From positions 1,817,101 through 1,842,100 of the forward strand of contig CAUJGJ010000179.1 of assembly GCA_963170055.1 (NCBI GenBank): a stretch of DNA of 25,000 nucleotides, in the 5' to 3' direction. The notes below the pieces were generated by a model. It searched no databases. It worked only from the letters and a program-made list of their open reading frames with translations, and was not told where the DNA came from. Position numbers and translations under genes: made by a program. Shown here piece by piece: positions 19,824-25,000 of the stretch. The stretch comes from Halisarca cf. caerulea (lineage: Eukaryota; Porifera; Demospongiae; Chondrillida; Halisarcidae). How positions within the stretch are numbered: the first letter of the stretch is position 1; every line of letters begins with the position of its first letter.

Positions 19824-20010
19824 TACCGTTCAATCTCATTACCACAAACTTTTTGGGGACCCACAAAATTTGTTCTCGGTATCAGAAGTTCTTCCTATCA
19901 GGATATGATACTACATGTACAGTACTACAGCAAACCAAACAGGGCTAGGAAACTAGTTTGTGTTAAGCAGAAATTTGCCTTTAGAGTGTTCTTAGCGAGG
20001 CTCTACTGTG
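19824..20010. mobile_element. MITE-like element, family A (diverged copy 2)
   Basis: Aligns by eye with the copy at 5141-5320: left end TACCGTTCAATCTCATTACC, central GGGGACCCACAAAATTTG (copy 1: GGGGACCCTCCAAATTGC), TATCAG, and right end GTTCTTAGCGAGGCTCTACTGTG (in part). It lies about 75 bp after the last visible USP exon. Non-coding. Confidence 0.65.
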
Positions 20011-20083
20011 CTCATGTTTGGCGTGGTACATACATACATACGTGTGTACATATGTACATACATATGTACATACATATGTACAT

Positions 20084-20139
20084 ATGAAAGGGCACATACG
20101 TTCATATGTACATACGTATGAACGTATGTGCCCTTTCAT
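20084..20139. repeat. Perfect inverted repeat, 23-bp arms with 10-bp spacer
   Basis: The left arm 20084-20106 (begins ATGAAAGGGCACATACG) is the exact reverse complement of 20117-20139 (ends GTATGTGCCCTTTCAT). The spacer is TGTACATACG. It is flanked by GTACATACATAT-type repeats. Single-stranded DNA or RNA from it would form a long hairpin. Confidence 0.95.
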
Positions 20140-20179
20140 TGGTACAATAGAGGTACATACGTACATGCTATGTATGTAG

Positions 20180-20516
20180 ATATGAACATGTGCGTACGGT
20201 ACTTCGTCATTTGTCTGAAACCCTTTGGGCAAGAATTCAGCTTAGTGAAATGCTGGCAATGCGTATTTGGTAAACTTGCTGGAGCTTCATTGTGTGTGGT
20301 ACGTAAATCATGGAGTTCCGTATTCACCTTTTGGCAACTGCTGTTGGTCTACTGACTCAGTATCTCTCAGAAATGAAGGTACACACAAAAAATAGTGCTC
20401 TCCTTGCAAAATTTTGTCTTTTGTTGGATATTATTTTAATATTTTTTCTCTCAACTGTTCAAATAATCAAAATGATGTCATATTTATTACACAACCACAA
20501 AATAACATACAGATAG
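20180..20516. other. Non-coding stretch between palindrome and satellite
   Basis: No exon or RNA gene could be supported. A short ORF containing KCWQC was considered and is not convincing. Confidence 0.5.
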
Positions 20517-20757
20517 TCGAGGATCCAGGCACTCGAGGCTCAAGGATCGAGGTACTTGAGGATCCAGGTACTCGAGAATCCAGGTACTCGAGGATCCAGG
20601 TACTCGAGGATCCAGGTACTCGAGGATCCAGGTACTCGAGGATCCAGGTACTCGAGGATCCAGGTACTTGAGGATCCAGGTACTCGAGGATCCAGGTACT
20701 CGAGGATCCAGGCACTCGAGGATCCAGGCACTCAAGGATCCAGGTACTCGAGGATTC
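20517..20757. repeat. 16-bp minisatellite (about 15 copies) with BamHI and XhoI sites
   Basis: The unit is GAGGATCCAGGTACTC, very homogeneous. Most junctions carry CTCGAG and most units carry GGATCC. ORFs on both strands (for example SSTWILEYLDPRVPG) are repeat artefacts. Confidence 0.96.
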
Positions 20758-20784
20758 AGTTAATCCAGATTTTGAGAAGTATGT

Positions 20785-20994
20785 ATACCGTATGCGCTTT
20801 AATTTTCGCGGAATGTATATTTCGCGGATTTTGTCTTTTAGCAATTTTTGCATTTTAATATTCGTGGACGGCCATGTTTTGCCATTGCACAAGAGCCCGA
20901 TCTAAATTTTTGCGGGTTTAAACTTTGCGGATGGCTTCCAATCCGCGAATACCGCGAATATTAAACCACGCGAAAATTAAAGCGTATACAGTAT
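20785..20994. mobile_element. Full-length MITE, family C
   Basis: A 210-bp element with 26-bp terminal inverted repeats (20785-20810 and 20969-20994), 24 of 26 matching. The left end begins ATACCGTATGCGCTTTAATT and the right end finishes TTAAAGCGTATACAGTAT. The interior holds many CGCGGA/TCCGCG and GCGGATTT motifs in sub-terminal inverted arrangement and no ORF. TA at both borders is compatible with a TA target duplication. It begins about 25 bp after the 16-bp satellite. A truncated relative is at 16112-16180. Confidence 0.85.
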
Positions 20995-21055
20995 GTGTTC
21001 ATATTGTAGAGGCTGGTACACACATTTGTACATGCGTACATGCGTATGTGCGTAG

Positions 21056-21780
21056 CACTGAATGTTAGGGCTACACTGGGACAGGGTGAGCTGAATGTTA
21101 GGGCTACACTGGGACTGGGTGAGCTGAGTGTTAGGGCTACACTGGGACGGAGTGAGCTGGATGTTAGGGCTACACTGGGACTGGGTGAGCTGGATGTTAG
21201 GGCTACACTGGGTGAGCTGAGTGTTAGGGCTACACTGGGGCTGGGTGAGCTGAATGTTAGGGCTACACTGGGGCTGGGTGAGCTGAATGTTAGGGCTACA
21301 CTGGGACGGAGTGAGCTGGGTGTTAGGGCTACACTGGGACTGGGTGAGCTGGATGTTAGGGCTACACTGGGTGAGCTGAGTGTTAGGGCTACTCTGGGAC
21401 TGGGTGAGCTGGATGTTAGGGCTACACTGGGTGAGCTGAGTGTTAGGGCTACACTGGGGCTGGGTGAGCTGAATGTTAGGGCTACACTGGGGCTGGGTGA
21501 GCTGAATGTTAGGGCTACACTGGGACGGGGTGAGCTGGATGTTAGGGCTACACTGGATGAGCTGAGTGTTAGGGCTACTCTGGGACTGGGTGAGCTGGAT
21601 GTTAGGGCTACACTGGGTGAGCTGAGTGTTAGGGCTACACTGGGGCTGGGTGAGCTGAATGTTAGGGCTACACTGGGACGGGGTGAGCTGGATGTTAGGG
21701 CTACACTGGGTGAGCTGAATGTTAGGGCTAGACTGGGTGAGCTGAATGTTAAGGCTAGACTGGGACGGGGTGAGCTGACG
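21056..21780. repeat. 33/21-bp satellite (over 20 units), open in frame on both strands
   Basis: Units contain GAGCTGAATGTTAGGGCTAC followed by ACTGGG and, in the long form, an extra 12 bp (ACTGGGTGAGCT-type). Unit lengths of 33 and 21 bp are both multiples of three. A plus-strand frame (254 codons, ELNVRATLGLG repeats) and two minus-strand frames (310 codons each, SPSVALTFSS and QCSPNIQLTQ repeats) therefore stay open throughout. Each unit includes TTAGGG. No splice or protein-family evidence supports translation. Confidence 0.93.
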
Positions 21781-21840
21781 TTCACATGCACCCGACATCT
21801 GTAGCCTATCCTTTTCATTTGTGAGCCCCCTTGCTTGAAT

Positions 21841-21883
21841 CCCCCCCCCCCCCCCCCCCCCCCCAGACACACACACACACACA
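21841..21883. repeat. Poly(C) run followed by short (AC)n
   Basis: About 24 consecutive C, then AGACACACACACACACACAGG. Such a run is prone to polymerase slippage and sequencing error. Confidence 0.93.
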
Positions 21884-22036
21884 GGAAATTCATCTATGCG
21901 GTTGTGCATAAAGGCTGATGCATGTAAATATGTATGTGTATATGATACATGTGTGTGTACTGTACATTACATGTCTACATACAAATGTACATACATATGT
22001 GTGTGCATATGTACAATACATACGTTCATAAACACT

Positions 22037-22195
22037 GCATGTGTGTTGATGAAAATGTTAATGGAATGTCTAGAACAGCACAGATGCTATCTGATAGTCA
22101 TTCTCATGCTGTTGGCGCTGCTGCCTGGAGCCGTGGTTCCTCTGGGGTAGAGATCCTCTGTAAGGAGATGATGAAGCCTTGTGTGGTCCTAGCAT
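22037..22195 (+). CDS. Unassigned exon-like ORF in non-repetitive DNA
   Basis: An open frame reads VDENVNGMSRTAQMLSDSHS, HAVGAAAWSRGSSGVEILCK and ends MMKPCVVLA. The composition is protein-like and the DNA is unlike the surrounding repeats. No clean acceptor or start was fixed. Not recognised as USP sequence. Confidence 0.22.
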
Positions 22196-22368
22196 AGTTT
22201 GGATGGTTGCTGAGTATCACGCAGTGATGTGCTCTGGGTGCTTGCTTTGCTTGTAGTTCTGTTTCACAAGACACACTCTCTTGCTCAGTGTGTTGTTAAG
22301 CAGATATTACGTATGTGCAAACATGGTTTGCACATAGTACATCCATGCTTGTGCATGTGCAATTGCAT

Positions 22369-22691
<323 letters not shown>

Positions 22692-22955
22692 AACCACAGC
22701 GCCCTTCAGGTGCACAGATCTCAATCTCACAGTTGATGAAATGAACGTATTTGGATGATTGAAGGATAAGTAGAAGCTCCTTCGATCTTCCGGGAGCTTG
22801 TGGTTGTGTAGCTCCTGTGTTAGCTCAAAAGATACCAACTCCTTTTTTCCCTTATCACTTGGTATCCAGACAGTTGTGGTAGTTGGGCAGACTACTGATG
22901 TAACCAGCCGCAGGTGTGCATTCACCTCGTGCCTTTGTAGCTTGTTTGTAGATTC
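22692..22955 (-). CDS. Unassigned minus-strand exon-like ORF beside the CA array
   Basis: After a good acceptor (CACTGACCTCAG on the minus strand, ending at 22956) a frame is open for 88 codons up to the CA array. It reads ESTNKLQRHEVNAHLRLVTS, then VWIPSDKGKKELVSFELTQE, then HNHKLPEDRRSFYLSFNHPN. GT dinucleotides at the start of the array could serve as donor. The CxxxL...HNH-like pattern faintly recalls FLYWCH/MULE-type zinc modules, but this is weak. It is antisense to the USP gene if that continues to the right. Confidence 0.33.
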
Positions 22956-23202
22956 CTGAGGTCAGTGTGTGAAGAATGAATTAGTCGACACACGTCCACA
23001 CCTCATCCGGCCCCACATGTTGCAGACGACTTGCCCAGACATATCAGAAAGCTGTTACGTATTATTATTATTGGCCTCTTTATTTGTATGTGTGATTTTG
23101 CAGGTAGTCTATAACAAATTGATAATAGCTTTTACAATAGCTTGTTGTGGTGTTAGTGCAGTTCTCTTCAGGTGGTTGATGTGTATCTACTAATTCGTAC
23201 CT

Positions 23203-23420
23203 GGTGTAGATATGTACCTGTACCCGGTGTACATATGTACCTGTACCCGGTGTACCCATGTACCTGTACCCGGTGTACATATGTACCTGTACCCGGTGTA
23301 CATATGTACCTGTACCCAGTGTACATATGTACCTGTACCCGGTGTACATATGTACCTGTACCCGGTGTACATACGTACCTGTACCCGGTGTACAGTTTGT
23401 ACCTGTACCCGGTGTACAGT
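23203..23420. repeat. 23-bp minisatellite (about nine copies)
   Basis: The unit is TGTACCTGTACCCGGTGTAC plus ATA, GTAC-rich and highly homogeneous. ORFs on both strands (for example RCTYVPVPGVHMYLYPVY) are artefacts. Confidence 0.95.
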
Positions 23421-25000
23421 GAATTCTAGCCATTTTGCTGCAATTCGCTCGGAAACTTTGACAGATTACGGAGGTCGGTAGATTGTTTACATCCTTTTCC
23501 AGCCATTCCAACCATTTGTTCTAATTTGATTGAATCGGTTTGGTGTCCAAAGCGATTGTAGTTTCACAGGAATTCACCCTACTTGCCATGCTGTAGGTGG
23601 TTCTAGGCAGTATATATGTGCATATATGTATGTATGTTGTGGAATATAGGAATTTGCACAGTGTGCACTCAGTCTACCTAAACTCTGTATAGCCCTTTGC
23701 CCGTCTTGCCCTTTGACCACCTAGCCCTGTACCTGTTTTGCAACTTACCCTTGTTCCAAGTGTTTTGGAGGATACATTTTGATAAACCCTTTTTGCACGA
23801 TCCTGTGTCACTCCTACATTCATTTACCATTTTAAAATGGTTTTTATACACCCTTGTTTGTTTTTTTCTTTTAAACAAAGTTACTCGAATCTAGAGGCTG
23901 TTAAGGAAGGTTTGCACTGCAGTTGTGAAGGAATGCAATCAAATCTTGTAGGATAAAGAAACTAAAACTATGCAGACAGTTGACTGAAATCAGTGTGCCC
24001 AGCTAGAAGCAAACACTCACACAAAAGAGCACTAAAGTCAACGATTATTCAATGCATGGCCTTGTGCACGTGTGCATTCACCTAGTCTCGCATAGCCATT
24101 TCGTTTATCCGAAAGTGGCTGATCCGGTGAATGTATGGGATTTGCCTTTTAAAGTTTTTCTCACTTTAGAAGTGTAGGTGTTGCTTCAAACCTACTAAAG
24201 GCACTTTGCGCCAACGATTGGAGCTCACTGACGAAAGATGAGACCTCTGGACCCTTCCTGACAACATGTAACTTAGTTTGAAAACATAACGAGAAGAAGA
24301 ATAGTCATCTTAAATTCTAATGGTGTTGCGGAGCCATACTTCACCGTCTAAGATTCTAAGTTCTTTTAAAGAGATTAGCCTTTAAAGGTTTTTAGCTACT
24401 TTATTTTGTAGTTAGTGTGTCAAAATGTACCAATTTGGCTTCAATATACTTCTAACTGTACTGTATTGTTAATTTTTGGGTGAAAATAAATTTGTGCTAA
24501 TGTATGGCGGCCATGTTTTTTTGGTGTCAATCCTACATAATATGGAGTGCTCCCGTACTCCATAATAATGTATATTTTACATTCCATGCATAAGGGGCTT
24601 ACATATGTATTGTATGTAACTGCTGTGTACAGTATGTGTGCATACATGTGTGAGTGTGTGTCTTTGGTATGCAACTGTGTGTATCCTTTTGTAAGCAGGC
24701 AACCAGGAATGCACTTTGTCTAGTGAGTTCGTCTCTACCATTTGTTTCCACCACCTTTGTGCATACATTCTATGCACTCCTGTGGTGTGTGTACACACAC
24801 ACGTACGTACTTCTGTGCTTGTGTGCAAACGTGTGAACATGTGTAAGCTGTTTGGCGGAACTATGTGGCGGGGTGTTAAAGGAGACACGGTCGGAGTATG
24901 GGCTCATTGTGGTAACTTATTAATCATGCTCAGTCATCACACCATGCTGAGGCTGGCAGTCACACGCAAATCAATTTTAACCACCTTTGGGACGTTTGTG
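23421..25000. other. Right-hand stretch without a supported gene
   Basis: Scanned on both strands for continuation of the USP catalytic domain and none was found. Non-repetitive parts near 24160-24290 are open in several frames on both strands, with a CTTTAG acceptor (+) and a CTAAA|GTGAGA donor (-), so a short exon there cannot be excluded. A small hairpin (ATGGAGT/ACTCCAT) lies at about 24541-24562. Otherwise A/T-rich with short TG/GTAC motifs. Confidence 0.45.

Noticed and set aside
19836..19880. Peptide HKLFGDPQN after the last USP exon, resembling the HQIFGG segment expected next
   Set aside because: The DNA aligns with MITE family A (copy at 5141-5320), the splice context is missing and the following residues do not fit USP.
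20210..20355. KCWQC-containing ORF as a zinc-binding USP exon
   Set aside because: No matching acceptor phase and no other conserved USP residues around it.
21056..21780. Telomeric repeat because of TTAGGG
   Set aside because: The hexamers are single and spaced by other sequence within longer units; not a telomere or interstitial telomere tract.
21040..21909. ORFs of 254-310 codons
   Set aside because: They come from a tandem repeat whose units are multiples of three. No start context, splice or family evidence.

Overview
The window is eukaryotic nuclear DNA. Its genes are split by GT-AG introns (one GC-AG), there are no bacterial-style operons, and simple repeats are very abundant. Three genes are recognisable orthologues of general eukaryotic or animal proteins: DPH7, MED11 and a USP36/USP42-type deubiquitinase. 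Short intergenic gaps, small introns in the coding clusters, secreted CUB-like proteins, several MITE-like elements and many GTAC-rich and TG/CA arrays suggest an early-branching marine invertebrate, perhaps a sponge. That organism call is inference only; no rRNA or other taxonomic marker is present.

Layout. 1-770 holds exon-like open segments on the minus strand of an unrecognised gene that leaves the left edge. 2482-6002 (+) holds four 3' exons of DPH7, whose introns are full of minisatellites and two MITE-like elements. 6166-8061 (+) and 9640-10939 (+) are two five- and three-exon genes for secreted CUB-like proteins. They share an intron position and phase after a Pro-Trp...Trp motif and look like diverged tandem paralogues. 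11792-13921 (-) is a complete four-exon MED11. 14080-19747 (+) is the 5' part of a USP36/USP42-like ubiquitin protease with an intact Cys box. Its catalytic His exons were not found before the right edge. MED11 and the protease are head to head, with 158 bp between start codons.

19748-25000 is mostly intron or intergenic DNA: a second MITE-A copy, a near-perfect palindrome, a 16-bp satellite, a full MITE, a 33/21-bp satellite readable in frame on both strands, a very long CA array, a 23-bp satellite, and a few unassigned exon-like ORFs.

Functionally the known genes are housekeeping: translation factor modification (DPH7), transcription (MED11) and deubiquitination (USP36/42). The CUB-like pair is the lineage-specific part. 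I did not find a convincing new defence or mobile system. The most unusual items are the CUB-like pair with a furin-like site, a MITE caught inside a tandem repeat with its target-site duplication, and the in-frame satellites.
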